64,000 bases of DNA from Blautia schinkii DSM 10518. GTDB taxonomy: Bacteria; Bacillota; Clostridia; Lachnospirales; Lachnospiraceae. Below the pieces are notes generated by a model. It was not told the DNA's origin. It saw only the letters and a program-made list of their open reading frames with translations, and ran no database searches. The stretch is taken from the NCBI GenBank assembly GCA_000702025.1, contig JNKJ01000008.1, positions 186,001 through 250,000 on the forward strand. The letters are read 5' to 3'. The first letter of the stretch is position 1. Every line of letters begins with the position of its first letter. Both the position numbers and the translations under genes were made by a program. Positions 37,212 to 46,263 of this stretch are shown here, piece by piece.

Positions 37212-38203
37212 GATGCACTTCCTCCTCTCATAGCCTTTCGTGCAGCTTTTTCCGCCTTTTTCCGCTTTCTGACTGCTGCCCTGGATTCATCAGAGGTTCC
37301 GTCGTCAAAGGCATATTTAAAGAACAGCTTCTGGGCAACTGTACAGAGTACGATAATTCCAAGAAGAACTATCGCCATGGCGCAGGCAAGTCCTACTTTC
37401 TGGCTTTCGTGTGCCAAACGGTTCATAATTACAAAATAAGTTCCTGTTCCCATTGTACCGTTCGTGATTACGTACGGCGGCTCAAAGGCGCTTAAGGAAC
37501 CGCTGATCGACAGAATCAGATTTAATACCACTATGGATTTAATACTCGGCAGGATGATGTACCGGAATTGATGCCATTTATTCGCACCATCCAGAGATGC
37601 TGCTTCATAAAGCTCGGAGTCAACGGACATCATAGCGCCCAGGAATAAGATCATGTTCTGGCCTGTATATCTCCATACAGAAGTGGCAGCCAGGGAAATA
37701 TTATTGATGCTTCGATCCTGCAGCCACATAGGTATATTTTCCGGGTTCATACCAAATGCCTGAAGAATGGAATCCAGGACAAAGCCTCTTGCATAAAAAA
37801 ACTTAAAAATAAATCCGACTGCAATACCGCAGATTAAATAGGGAAAGAACATAGCGCCCTTGAAGAACGCGGCACCTTTTGTTTTAAATACCATTAAAGT
37901 GGCAAAGAACAGTGCCAGTGCCAGCTGTACAACAGCCCCGCCCATATAGTAGATGCTGACCTGCAGGGATTTAAAGCATTCGCTTCGTCTGAATACATCA
38001 ATATAATTGTCGAGTCCCACAAAGGTTTTGGGGCCAATGTATTTCATTTTATAGAAGCTGAATTCAATCATTTTAAAAAACGGTAAATAGGTAAATACAA
38101 AAAGCAACAGAAGCGGCACAAACATAAACGTGAAAATGAGGATACATTTTTGTCCTTTTCTGCTTTTCAGCCATTGCATAAAGGGTTTTCTGGTTTTCTG
38201 CAT
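37208..38203 (-). CDS. mannooligosaccharide ABC importer permease (MalF type)
   Basis: This 331-residue permease has about six membrane helices and the EAA-type loop YEAASLDGANKWHQFRYIILP. It has a basic, lysine- and arginine-rich C-terminal tail. GAGGAGGG precedes the ATG, just after an intercistronic hairpin. As in region A, there is no ATPase gene. Confidence 0.92.
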   Translation of the reverse strand: MQKTRKPFMQWLKSRKGQKCILIFTFMFVPLLLLFVFTYLPFFKMIEFSFYKMKYIGPKTFVGLDNYIDVFRRSECFKSLQVSIYYMGGAVVQLALALFFATLMVFKTKGAAFFKGAMFFPYLICGIAVGFIFKFFYARGFVLDSILQAFGMNPENIPMWLQDRSINNISLAATSVWRYTGQNMILFLGAMMSVDSELYEAASLDGANKWHQFRYIILPSIKSIVVLNLILSISGSLSAFEPPYVITNGTMGTGTYFVIMNRLAHESQKVGLACAMAIVLLGIIVLCTVAQKLFFKYAFDDGTSDESRAAVRKRKKAEKAARKAMRGGSAS

Positions 38204-38222
38204 GGAATTTCCCTCCTCATGT

Positions 38223-38260
38223 AAAGGGGGCAGCCGCCAAGTCAGCGTCTGCCCCGCTTT
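38223..38260 (-). promoter_or_regulatory. intercistronic hairpin between binding-protein and permease genes
   Basis: A GC-rich stem (GGGGCAG with CTGCCCC, extended by AAAG/CTTT) encloses a 15-base loop, directly ahead of the ribosome site of the permease gene. It probably shields the binding-protein mRNA or lowers permease expression, as does the element at 15366-15425. Confidence 0.6.
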
Positions 38261-38286
38261 CCTGATCTTTTTCAGGTTCCTGTATA

Positions 38287-39639
38287 TTACTCTGCTACTT
38301 CGATTCCCAGGCTTTCCTGAGCGTCAGACCATTTCTGGTTCCAGTTATCCATAAGCTCATCCAGTGTGGAAGAGCCATAAAGCGCTGCTTCCAGAATCTC
38401 GCAGTCCGGATAATCATCGTTGTTGATACCAACTTCACTTTCGTTGTTCAGTTCGTTAAACAATGTCTCCTCTCCCTCTAAAGCGGGATTATCGGACAAA
38501 AGCTCCACTCCCTCGAAATCTGCCAGGGCATCCGGAAGCTCACCGCTCTTTAAGGCAGGGATACTTCCCTCATCCTCATAAATACTGGATTCCTCAATCA
38601 GCCATTTGGTATAGAGCATAGCAGCCTTTTGATTTTCTTCTGACGCCTGGTTGTTAATACCGAATGCGTAATTTCCGCCTGCGCCTGCATACTGTTTGCC
38701 GTCTACTAAGATGGGGAATGGCATGTATCCCACATCCTCCGGCGTTGCCCCCATATCCTTGCACTGCTGTACTGCCCATGAGCCAAGGACCATAGCGCCA
38801 ATCTCGCCTTCATTGATCATTCTCTTGGAGGATTCCCAGTCTGAGCTTGCCGGGTCTTCCTCTACGAGCTGCCTTGCAACTGCCTCATACATAACGTAGT
38901 AAACTGCGTAGGGACCGGTCATATCATCCTTTTTGGCAAAGGGATCTTTTGCATGGACCAGGTGATTATTCATAAAATCCGGGTCGCCTGTGGCAGCGAT
39001 ACCAATATAGGCATCCCATGCACCCATGGGCCATCCTGCTGCAAAGTTGGTATAAAGCGGAACAGCATCTGTGTTATCTTTGATCTGCTGCAGGCAGTTG
39101 AGGAAATCCTCCGGGGTTTTGGGAAGCTCTTTGATTCCTGCCTCCTCCCAGACTTTTTTGTTATATACGATTCCGCTTGCGGTTCCGCCGTTAGCGATTC
39201 CGTACACAGTACCTTCGTAAGATTTCTCCGGACAGAAATTGTAAATTTCATCCAATGTCTCAAAATCACCTAATGGAGTAAAGTATGTACTTAATTCACT
39301 CTTCGCAACACTTGTGGGGATAAAGCACACATCACCCCAGTCACCGGTAGTCAGACGGAGGTTTAATGATTCTTCATAATCTGTAACTCCTTCATATTCC
39401 ACCGTAATATTTGGATACAATTCCATGAACTGCTCTGCATATCCTTTATAAACCGTGTCCACAATATCTGTTCTGTTCGTGAGAACCTTGATGGATGCTT
39501 CCAGGTCCTGATAATCCTCTCCTACCTTAATCTGGTCTATAGTAGGCATATCCCCTTCCGCGAATACAGCGGCCGGAGCCATAGACAAGGTAATAGCCGC
39601 CGCCACACTGATACTGATTGCTTTCTTTTTCATGTTCAT
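38287..39639 (-). CDS. mannooligosaccharide-binding protein (family 1)
   Basis: This 450-residue secreted protein has a signal peptide (MNMKKKAISISVAAA, cleavage likely after VFA) and a family 1 solute-binding fold (IVDTVYKGYAEQFMELYPNITV, LPKTPEDFLNCLQQI). The mature protein is very acidic. AGGAGG lies eight bases before the ATG. It is the first gene of the mannan operon and sits under a promoter with the shared operator dyad. Confidence 0.92.
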   Translation of the reverse strand: MNMKKKAISISVAAAITLSMAPAAVFAEGDMPTIDQIKVGEDYQDLEASIKVLTNRTDIVDTVYKGYAEQFMELYPNITVEYEGVTDYEESLNLRLTTGDWGDVCFIPTSVAKSELSTYFTPLGDFETLDEIYNFCPEKSYEGTVYGIANGGTASGIVYNKKVWEEAGIKELPKTPEDFLNCLQQIKDNTDAVPLYTNFAAGWPMGAWDAYIGIAATGDPDFMNNHLVHAKDPFAKKDDMTGPYAVYYVMYEAVARQLVEEDPASSDWESSKRMINEGEIGAMVLGSWAVQQCKDMGATPEDVGYMPFPILVDGKQYAGAGGNYAFGINNQASEENQKAAMLYTKWLIEESSIYEDEGSIPALKSGELPDALADFEGVELLSDNPALEGEETLFNELNNESEVGINNDDYPDCEILEAALYGSSTLDELMDNWNQKWSDAQESLGIEVAE

Positions 39640-39699
39640 AATAAAACCTCCTGTTTTCTTAAAATTAATTTGTTTTTGCGCTTTATTTAAGTTGTTTTC

Positions 39700-39733
39700 A
39701 TTTTATCATATTTAACTTAAATATCAAGTTAAA
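39700..39733 (-). promoter_or_regulatory. promoter and operator of the mannan operon
   Basis: On the minus strand TTGATA (39722-39727) and an extended -10, TG plus TAAAAT (39700-39705), are 16 bases apart. An 8-bp-arm dyad TTTAACTT/AAGTTAAA (39711-39733) covers the -35 box. A half-site (AACTTAA) recurs downstream at about 39687-39694. The rest of the 316-base gap (39640-39955) holds only the LacI gene terminator. Confidence 0.65.
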
Positions 39734-39854
39734 ATTACTTAATTTTTCATTTATGTTAGATGTGTAACATTTTTAAGTAGTTTTATTGTGGGATTTTTAC
39801 AATGCGCAGCTTCTATCCCATTGTGCATCGACATGCATTTCAGGTGTGCAGTTA

Positions 39855-39900
39855 AAGCAAAAAGCCAGACAAATCTATGCTTTCGATTTATCCGGCTTTT
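39855..39900 (-). terminator. terminator of the LacI-family regulator gene
   Basis: A 16-bp hairpin (39860-39875 with 39885-39900) is fully paired, with two G-U pairs, in the minus-strand RNA only, and is followed by a U-run. It keeps LacI/GH36 transcription out of the mannan operon. Confidence 0.75.
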
Positions 39901-39955
39901 TAAGTTCCTGCATACGACTGTCCAATGAATTGCATGAGGTTTCTTGATATTATGA

Positions 39956-40981
39956 TTAATTTTTAGGTGCGCCTGCAGGACAGAAGCCTACACTCTCTTT
40001 TTCCACTACATGACCGGACACTACATTTAAGCCCCGTCCTGAATTGGGATTTTTTAATTGCTTTAATATTTTTTCCAGGGCAATCTTAACCATCGCCTTC
40101 ATGTTTACCTCATAGGAGGTAATCTTTTTATCCGGAAATCCAGGGTGAAGATAATTGTCAAAGCCTACCACAGATACATCCTCAGGTATCCGGTAGCCCG
40201 CATCCTCAAGCTTCATAATAAGAATTTCGGCTGTCAGATCACAATTGCACACAAACGCCTCCGGCATATTCCGGGGCAGTTCAAAGCCAATATCCCCTCT
40301 GGCATCACGGTCCTCGATCAGCCATTCCGGCAAAAGGGAAACGCCGCGCTCCAAAAGCGCCTTGTAAAATCCACAGTACCGGTCCATAATACTGCTGGTA
40401 GCATGAATGGAACCCAAATATGCCATTTTCGTAAACCCACGTTCAAATAAATACTCTGTCAGTAGATACATACCGTAAAAGTTATCGGTAATCACTGCAT
40501 CTTTTGCTAAAATGTGATCATAAAAATCTAAAAATACCAAGGGCATATCCATCTCATCCTTTAAAAATCCGATATATTCCCGGCTCACCTCGCCCATGAT
40601 GATCACACCGTCAACGGTCTCTTCCTCCACAATCTTGGGCAGGATCAGCTGGTGCTCCATTTCGTGCTTCAAGGCTTCTACTGCCACCATACAGTTTTTG
40701 TCAGTAGCCACAAGGGACAGCTCCTGATACATTTTCCAATAAAAGCTTACATTTTCGTCCAGATATTTTTCGGAAATGATGACACCGATATTTTTTGTGC
40801 TTCTTCCTGTCTCACGTTTCCTCGCAGCAGAAGCCTGGCGATATCCCAGTTCATCTGCTACGGCCTGGATTTTTGAGCGCATTTCATCACTGACGCCCTT
40901 TTGTCCTGAAAGCGCGTTATGCACAGTTACTGTGCTCACTCCCACTTGTTTGGCAATGTCTGCCAGTCTTACTTTCCCCAT
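39956..40981 (-). CDS. LacI/GalR-family regulator of the mannan locus
   Basis: This 341-residue regulator starts at ATG 40981, with GGAG seven bases upstream. The N-terminal helix-turn-helix is VRLADIAKQVGVSTVTVHNALSGQKGVS, and a periplasmic-binding-like effector domain follows (IGVIISEKYLDENVSFYW and VVGFDNYLHP). It lies between the mannan operon and the GH36 gene. The likely operator is the TTTAA(C/G)T dyad at the promoters of both. The effector may be a mannooligosaccharide or sugar phosphate, by inference. Confidence 0.9.
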   Translation of the reverse strand: MGKVRLADIAKQVGVSTVTVHNALSGQKGVSDEMRSKIQAVADELGYRQASAARKRETGRSTKNIGVIISEKYLDENVSFYWKMYQELSLVATDKNCMVAVEALKHEMEHQLILPKIVEEETVDGVIIMGEVSREYIGFLKDEMDMPLVFLDFYDHILAKDAVITDNFYGMYLLTEYLFERGFTKMAYLGSIHATSSIMDRYCGFYKALLERGVSLLPEWLIEDRDARGDIGFELPRNMPEAFVCNCDLTAEILIMKLEDAGYRIPEDVSVVGFDNYLHPGFPDKKITSYEVNMKAMVKIALEKILKQLKNPNSGRGLNVVSGHVVEKESVGFCPAGAPKN

Positions 40982-41021
40982 ATTCCATCTCCGTTTCCGT
41001 TTTTGGCTGAAGAATCTCTTC

Positions 41022-41036
41022 ACCTAAACTTTAGGT
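41022..41036. promoter_or_regulatory. palindrome upstream of the LacI-family gene
   Basis: ACCTAAACTTTAGGT has perfect 7-bp arms around one central base. It lies 40 bases before the regulator start, in the short gap after the GH36 gene. It may be an autoregulatory site, though it differs from the dyad at the other two promoters. Confidence 0.45.
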
Positions 41037-41048
41037 TCCAAACAATTT

Positions 41049-43235
41049 CTATTCCATGATGAAGTGATACAGCCGGCTCGTATAATCACCCCGCAGGCCG
41101 CTGATCAAAAATCCTCCCTGCATCAGCATTTCTCCCGTAAATACTAAATCCGTGCCTTCTAAGCAATACCGCGCCTCCGGCCGAAAGCCCTGCAGCTTGA
41201 TTTTTCTGCTGTGTGCGATCACATTTCCCAGAACATGCACATAAGTCACCAGCACCTCTTTCTTATCCCTGGAGGATACGGCCCAGCAGTCATGAGTGTG
41301 GTTTTCACGGTAGGAGGCAATTCTATAGTAATCGCCCTCCCGGATCAATTCATGATATTTATGGTACATACGCACCTGTTCCGGTATCATCCGCCTGTCC
41401 TGCTCAGAGATTTTCGTGATATCCAATTCATATCCAAAGGTTCCGGCAAGGGCAACATGTCCCCGGGTCTCAAAGGGCGTACTGCGTCCCACCGAATGAT
41501 TGGGACAGTCACTAATGTGAGCACCCATTGTGGAAAGGGGATAAACAAGTGCTGTACCCTCCTGGATCATAAGTCTCTCAATGGCATCCGTATCATCTGA
41601 GCACCAGATCTGAGGACTATAGTACAGCATTCCGGGATCAAAGCGGGCTCCGCCTCCGGAACAATTCTCAAGCAGAAGGTTGGGGAATTCCGTGACCAAC
41701 CGCTCCTGCAGCGCATAAACGCCCAAAACATAACGGTGAAACAGCTCCTGCTGTGAATCCTTGTCCAGGTAAGTGCTGCCCATATCGCTCAACTGACGGT
41801 TCATATCCCATTTTACATAGGAAATATTGGCGCTGCGCAAAATTACCGCCACACTCTCGTATACGTAATCCAGTACCTCCGGCCTCGATAAATCCAGCAC
41901 AAGCTGGCTTCTGCTCTGGGTCGGCTCCCTGCCTGGAATTTGAATGGCCCATTCCGGATGCCTGCGGTAAAGTTCTGAGTTGGGTGAAATCATTTCCGGT
42001 TCAAACCAAATGCCAAAGTCCAGTCCAATGGCATTGACCTCTTCCACCAAGTGCCTGAGTCCGCCCTGAAGCTTCTTCTCATTCACAGTCCAGTCGCCAA
42101 GTGAGGAATCATCACTGTTTCTCTCTCCAAACCATCCGTCATCCATTACCAGCATCTCGATTCCGCAGGCTTTTGCTTCTCTTGCAATTGACAGAAGCTT
42201 TTCCGTATCAAAATCAAAGTAAGTGGCTTCCCAATTATTGATAAGAATGGGCCTTTTTTTGTGCAGATAGGGGCTGCGGATCATGTGATTCCGGTAGAAA
42301 TCATGATAATTCCGGGTCATCTGTCCCAATCCTTCTCCGGAATAGGTCAGAACTATTTCCGGAGCCTGGAAGGTATCGGAGGGCTTTAAATTCCAGGAGA
42401 ATTCCTCCTGGTGAATTCCCATTACCATTCTTACAGAGTCAAACTGGGTGCGTTCCGCCTGAGCGATAAAATTCCCGGAATATACGAAATTCATGGCATA
42501 GACCTGCCCCTGCACCTGATTGGTTCCCGGTGTCACAAGGGCCATGAAGGGATGCTCCTGATGACTCGTCTCTCCTTTTGCAGAGGAAACCATCTGCTTC
42601 CCGTAATGCACTTCGCATTCCTGAATATGGCGTTCCCTGGCCCATGCGCCGCACAGAGTAAGCATACGGAATTTTTCATCATCCATGTCAAGACATGCAC
42701 TGTATACCTTTTCCAGCTTCAGCGTCTGCACGCCCATATTTACAATGCGAACACTTCTGGTTATGATGTTTTCTTTCTCAAAGGCTGAATAACTGAGATA
42801 AACCTGCAGTTTTAAAATGGGGTCTTCGCAAAGAATTTCAAGGGTTTCTACCTCATCCTCCGTTCCAAAAGAGGCCGGAAGTCCTTCCAGGCCGCGTTTG
42901 CCTTTATAAACTTCATGAGATACATAAAAAATTTCACTTCCCATGCATCCCTTTTCATTGCGCACATTGAAACAACTCTCCCGATAATCGCCGACGCCTC
43001 CTGTAGGATACTCCATTGGAAAGAAATCCAGAAATGCAGATTTCTCTCTCTGATTCACAGACGGTGTGTAAGGCGGCTCATCCATCCTCAGCAGATAGCC
43101 GGCAGCCTCTTGGTATAGTCTTGCCCCATAATAAATATGTCCTACATATCCTTCCGGGGACAAGCCGATTACATAGGTACTTTTCTCTGTGTCCAACCGG
43201 AAAATTTTATTCTTATCATCGTAATAAACCGCCAT
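41049..43235 (-). CDS. GH36 alpha-galactosidase
   Basis: This 728-residue enzyme starts at ATG 43235 after AAAGGAGAGG. The catalytic nucleophile is the Asp of YVKWDMNRQ (near residue 475) and the acid/base is in CSDDTDAIERL (near 547). The N-terminal beta-sandwich and WEATYFDFDTEKL loop are typical of GH36. Without a signal peptide it is cytoplasmic and would strip galactose side chains from imported galactomannan oligosaccharides. Confidence 0.93.
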   Translation of the reverse strand: MAVYYDDKNKIFRLDTEKSTYVIGLSPEGYVGHIYYGARLYQEAAGYLLRMDEPPYTPSVNQREKSAFLDFFPMEYPTGGVGDYRESCFNVRNEKGCMGSEIFYVSHEVYKGKRGLEGLPASFGTEDEVETLEILCEDPILKLQVYLSYSAFEKENIITRSVRIVNMGVQTLKLEKVYSACLDMDDEKFRMLTLCGAWARERHIQECEVHYGKQMVSSAKGETSHQEHPFMALVTPGTNQVQGQVYAMNFVYSGNFIAQAERTQFDSVRMVMGIHQEEFSWNLKPSDTFQAPEIVLTYSGEGLGQMTRNYHDFYRNHMIRSPYLHKKRPILINNWEATYFDFDTEKLLSIAREAKACGIEMLVMDDGWFGERNSDDSSLGDWTVNEKKLQGGLRHLVEEVNAIGLDFGIWFEPEMISPNSELYRRHPEWAIQIPGREPTQSRSQLVLDLSRPEVLDYVYESVAVILRSANISYVKWDMNRQLSDMGSTYLDKDSQQELFHRYVLGVYALQERLVTEFPNLLLENCSGGGARFDPGMLYYSPQIWCSDDTDAIERLMIQEGTALVYPLSTMGAHISDCPNHSVGRSTPFETRGHVALAGTFGYELDITKISEQDRRMIPEQVRMYHKYHELIREGDYYRIASYRENHTHDCWAVSSRDKKEVLVTYVHVLGNVIAHSRKIKLQGFRPEARYCLEGTDLVFTGEMLMQGGFLISGLRGDYTSRLYHFIME

Positions 43236-43294
43236 ATTTCCTCTCCTTTTGTATCTTGTGTGCCATTTATTTTTCATATACTAATTTTTGTTTT

Positions 43295-43329
43295 ATTATA
43301 ATTAATTTTTAAGTATAAGTCAACTTAAA
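43295..43329 (-). promoter_or_regulatory. promoter and operator of the GH36/LacI genes
   Basis: A strong promoter on the minus strand: TTGACT (43318-43323), 17 bases, TATAAT (43295-43300). A dyad with arms TTTAAGT and ACTTAAA (43308-43329) overlies the -35 box. The layout matches the site at 39711-39733, which suggests one repressor for both. Confidence 0.75.
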
Positions 43330-44314
43330 TTTCACTTGGTGTTTCATTTTGATTTTTAATTATGCGATTGCTCTCACAAGATGTATGCCAGGTTTTGTAA
43401 AAATCATGAATGATGTATGCTGCAGGTTTGCCGTATACGCTGTAGTCGTCATTGATCACTGGCTCCTGGAGATAAGAAGAACGCCAGTCCCATCCGCAAA
43501 AGCCCATGACCCATTCCCGTTTTCTGCATTCCCGAAACATTACCTCATAATATTCCCTCTGTTCCTCCAAATCGAGAACTCCTACATGCGTCCAGTCATT
43601 AGGGATTTTGGAACTGCCGCTTCTGCTTGGCATTCCGCATTCTGCGAAAAAGAAAGGCTTTTGATAATGCTCCAGAAGCTTTTCTATTCGGTTTAAATTC
43701 TCTTCCCATTTATGAATGGGGTAATAACCGCTGGAAGATATCACATCCACAGCATCCCACCAAGTAACATTCCCTTCCTGATATTTGTCTGCATTATAGG
43801 TAAGCATACCCTGATATTCCTGTCGGATATGGGAAATGAGACTTCTCCACTGTATTTCTCTTTTTTCCATCATAACCAGTTCGCACCCAATCACAAGCAT
43901 CTCGCAGTCAGTACGCTGTGCGAGCCGTGCATAATGCAGAAGATACCGTTCATAATTTGTAAACCAACGGCTTCCTTTTGCTTCACATGGGGCTTCCACA
44001 TCAAAAAAGCTGATATAGGCTCTCCAAACACCGTTTCTACAGTTTACCATAGGTTTTAAAAATACCTGAAGCCCGGCACTATGGGCATAAGCGATTATCT
44101 CCTCCAGTTCTCCATCCTCAGGAATATCACCGGTGTCATACAGAATTTCTTCCGAGTGCGGTGTTTCCTGCCAGGCCCCGAATACAATCATTACTGTATT
44201 TATACTTAGGACTTCTTTCATTGTATGGATTGTCTGGGTAATCTCCTTTACTCTTCGGTCCGGTTTGTGGCTTTTGGAATTGATATTCAGAGTGAATGCT
44301 TTAATTGGTTTCAT
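43325..44314 (-). CDS. GH113 beta-1,4-mannanase-like hydrolase, cytoplasmic
   Basis: This 329-residue TIM barrel matches GH113 of clan GH-A. The putative acid/base is E145 in VIGCELVMME and the nucleophile E225 in FFFAECGMPS. FLKPMVNCRNGVWRAYI is also typical of the family. No signal peptide is present, so it would cut imported mannooligosaccharides inside the cell. It is transcribed toward GH36, and its 5' region faces the divergent AraC gene. Confidence 0.85.
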   Translation of the reverse strand: MKPIKAFTLNINSKSHKPDRRVKEITQTIHTMKEVLSINTVMIVFGAWQETPHSEEILYDTGDIPEDGELEEIIAYAHSAGLQVFLKPMVNCRNGVWRAYISFFDVEAPCEAKGSRWFTNYERYLLHYARLAQRTDCEMLVIGCELVMMEKREIQWRSLISHIRQEYQGMLTYNADKYQEGNVTWWDAVDVISSSGYYPIHKWEENLNRIEKLLEHYQKPFFFAECGMPSRSGSSKIPNDWTHVGVLDLEEQREYYEVMFRECRKREWVMGFCGWDWRSSYLQEPVINDDYSVYGKPAAYIIHDFYKTWHTSCESNRIIKNQNETPSEI

Positions 44315-44337
44315 TGGATTCTCCTTTGCTGTTAAGT

Positions 44338-44361
44338 TTTTATAGCTTCTTTTATAGCTTC
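44338..44361 (-). repeat. 12-bp perfect tandem duplication upstream of GH113
   Basis: The unit TTTTATAGCTTC occurs twice without spacer in the leader of the GH113 gene, about 25 bases before its start. Read on the minus strand, each copy carries a TATAAA that could serve as a -10 box. Confidence 0.7.
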
Positions 44362-44524
44362 ACATATTAAAACAATTCTAAATTGAATGTAATAGGCTGG
44401 AACGTCATTTTTTGTAATTTATCGACTTATTGCTATTCTGTGGACTTTGTGATATGTTAGGGAATATGAGGAAGAGAAAAAACAGATGGGGGTGTCTGCC
44501 CATTGGCGTGTGAGGTGAGATTTG

Positions 44525-45433
44525 ATGTATTATCAGCTTTGCTATGATAATTTTCCAAGAGTATCATTTATGGATAAGTTTAAAGCTCCTCCGGGATGGA
44601 TTCACGACAGAAGAACGCCGGGTGAGTATATTATTTTTCTTATAAAATCAGGAACTCTCTATCTGAAAGAAGGGCACACAACGTACACCCTTCATGGAGG
44701 CGATATGCTGCTCCTTGACCCGGACAGTGAACACTTTGGGACTCAGATAAGCGATGCAGAATACTACTTTATCCATTTTCCTGCTGCATTGCTGAAAAGA
44801 ACAGAAATAGAAGAAAAAAATCTCCTGGAGCTTCTCAACAAAACACATACACTCCAGGAGCAGGCCCCGTCTCATGCATATGCGCTGTATCAGGATGTTC
44901 CGCTGCTTCTGCCCAAGCAGTTACACTTTACAGATGCGGTTTCCTTCAGTAAAATATGCAGTTTGATGGAAAGGGCTTCCAGTGCGGTATCTTACCGCCT
45001 GAATCAATTTAAAGCCATCTGCTCCTGCTGCTTTCTGGATATAATGATTGAGATTTCTACAAGCTTTACGAATCATCTAATGCAGAACAGCCAGAAATCA
45101 TTTACCCAGACGCAGGTGCAGATTGTAAACCATATGTTGATTTTTTTACAAGAGAATTATAAAGAAAAAATCTCACGGCATAAGCTTGAACAATTGTTTA
45201 AAATGACCTTTGATCATCTCAACCGCCTTTTTAAACGCCGTACCGGCATGACTATTTTTGCTTATCAAAAAGCTATACGGCTGAACCATGCTGCCGATCT
45301 GGTGGCTTGCGGTAAATATAAATCCTACGAGATTGCCGAAATGGTAGGGATACCGGATGTCTATTATTTCAGTAAGGTGTTTAAGGAGCAATTTGGCGTT
45401 AGCCCGCGGAATTATTTCCGGGTCGTGGACTGA
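44525..45433 (+). CDS. AraC-family regulator
   Basis: This 302-residue regulator has an N-terminal AraC-binding cupin (GEYIIFLIKSGTLYLKEG, GGDMLLLDPDSEHFG) and a C-terminal double helix-turn-helix (about 205-300) with LNRLFKRRTGMTIFAYQ and YYFSKVFKEQFGVSPRNYFR. ATG 44525 follows GAGGTGAG. It is divergent from GH113 and probably activates the mannan genes. Confidence 0.9.
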   Translation: MYYQLCYDNFPRVSFMDKFKAPPGWIHDRRTPGEYIIFLIKSGTLYLKEGHTTYTLHGGDMLLLDPDSEHFGTQISDAEYYFIHFPAALLKRTEIEEKNLLELLNKTHTLQEQAPSHAYALYQDVPLLLPKQLHFTDAVSFSKICSLMERASSAVSYRLNQFKAICSCCFLDIMIEISTSFTNHLMQNSQKSFTQTQVQIVNHMLIFLQENYKEKISRHKLEQLFKMTFDHLNRLFKRRTGMTIFAYQKAIRLNHAADLVACGKYKSYEIAEMVGIPDVYYFSKVFKEQFGVSPRNYFRVVD

Positions 45434-45477
45434 AAGCTAAACCGTTTCCATAATGAATTTCCTTCGGTATACCCGGA

Positions 45478-46263
45478 CTACAATTCAATATCAAAATATT
45501 CCTTCAGAAGCCCGGGAAGCTCCGCCTCCTCAAAGTCCCTGTCCTGGATCACCTGTCCCTGTCTTACCTGGGTAAAGTGATTTCCCATAATGGACGCATT
45601 TCCGTCCTCTGTTCTCCTGTTTACATAAAGCTTCTGGCAAAACACCGACTTCTCGCTTCTGGAGCAGTATTCATTCATGGGGATATAATTTACAGGCTCC
45701 TGCGGCATGGTATAAAACTGCAGCATAGACTCCATCTCCCCGCTGCTCCTCCTTCTCTTTACCGTCCACCAGGGCGGTTCGGCCCGGTACATATAGTAAT
45801 GCTCGCCCTTTGTGTGAAGCTCTGCCCCATCCTCCACAAGAACAGATGCAGGAGGCATAGGCCCTCCGTATCCCACGTCACAGAAATATTTTTTGTCTCC
45901 GATTTCTACAATTATCCCTCTGTGCAGCACAAGGGGAACATAATCTTTATTCCTTGTTATCCTGCACATACAGGAATAAGCATGGAATCCCAATCCGTTC
46001 AGCAGCGCGGTAAACAGCGCATTCAGTTCAAAACAATAGCCTCCTCTTCGCCTCAAAACTATTTTTTCAAAAACCTCATGGATATCCAGGGAGATATCCT
46101 TTTTAAACAGCCAGACATCAAGATTTTCAAAGGGAACCGAGCATTGATGGCTGAAAACGAGATGGTCCAGGCTTTCCTTTGTGAGCGCCTCGGGACATTT
46201 GCAGTGAATCCGTTCTAAATAAGCGTCTACATCAGGAACAGGCGCATACATAGACTCATACAT
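45478..46263 (-). CDS. arylamine N-acetyltransferase
   Basis: This 261-residue enzyme starts at ATG 46263 (GGAGG seven bases upstream). The catalytic triad is Cys77 in RRGGYCFELN, His114 in LVLHRG and Asp129 in CDVGYGG. It transfers acetyl groups from acetyl-CoA to arylamines or related amines. It ends convergent to the AraC gene and is divergent from the GPH transporter gene; no functional link is seen. Confidence 0.93.
   Translation of the reverse strand: MYESMYAPVPDVDAYLERIHCKCPEALTKESLDHLVFSHQCSVPFENLDVWLFKKDISLDIHEVFEKIVLRRRGGYCFELNALFTALLNGLGFHAYSCMCRITRNKDYVPLVLHRGIIVEIGDKKYFCDVGYGGPMPPASVLVEDGAELHTKGEHYYMYRAEPPWWTVKRRRSSGEMESMLQFYTMPQEPVNYIPMNEYCSRSEKSVFCQKLYVNRRTEDGNASIMGNHFTQVRQGQVIQDRDFEEAELPGLLKEYFDIEL

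Noticed and set aside
39672..39690. Possible CcpA (cre) site downstream of the mannan promoter
   Set aside because: Only about 10 of 14 positions fit and the conserved ends are missing, so it is too weak to report.
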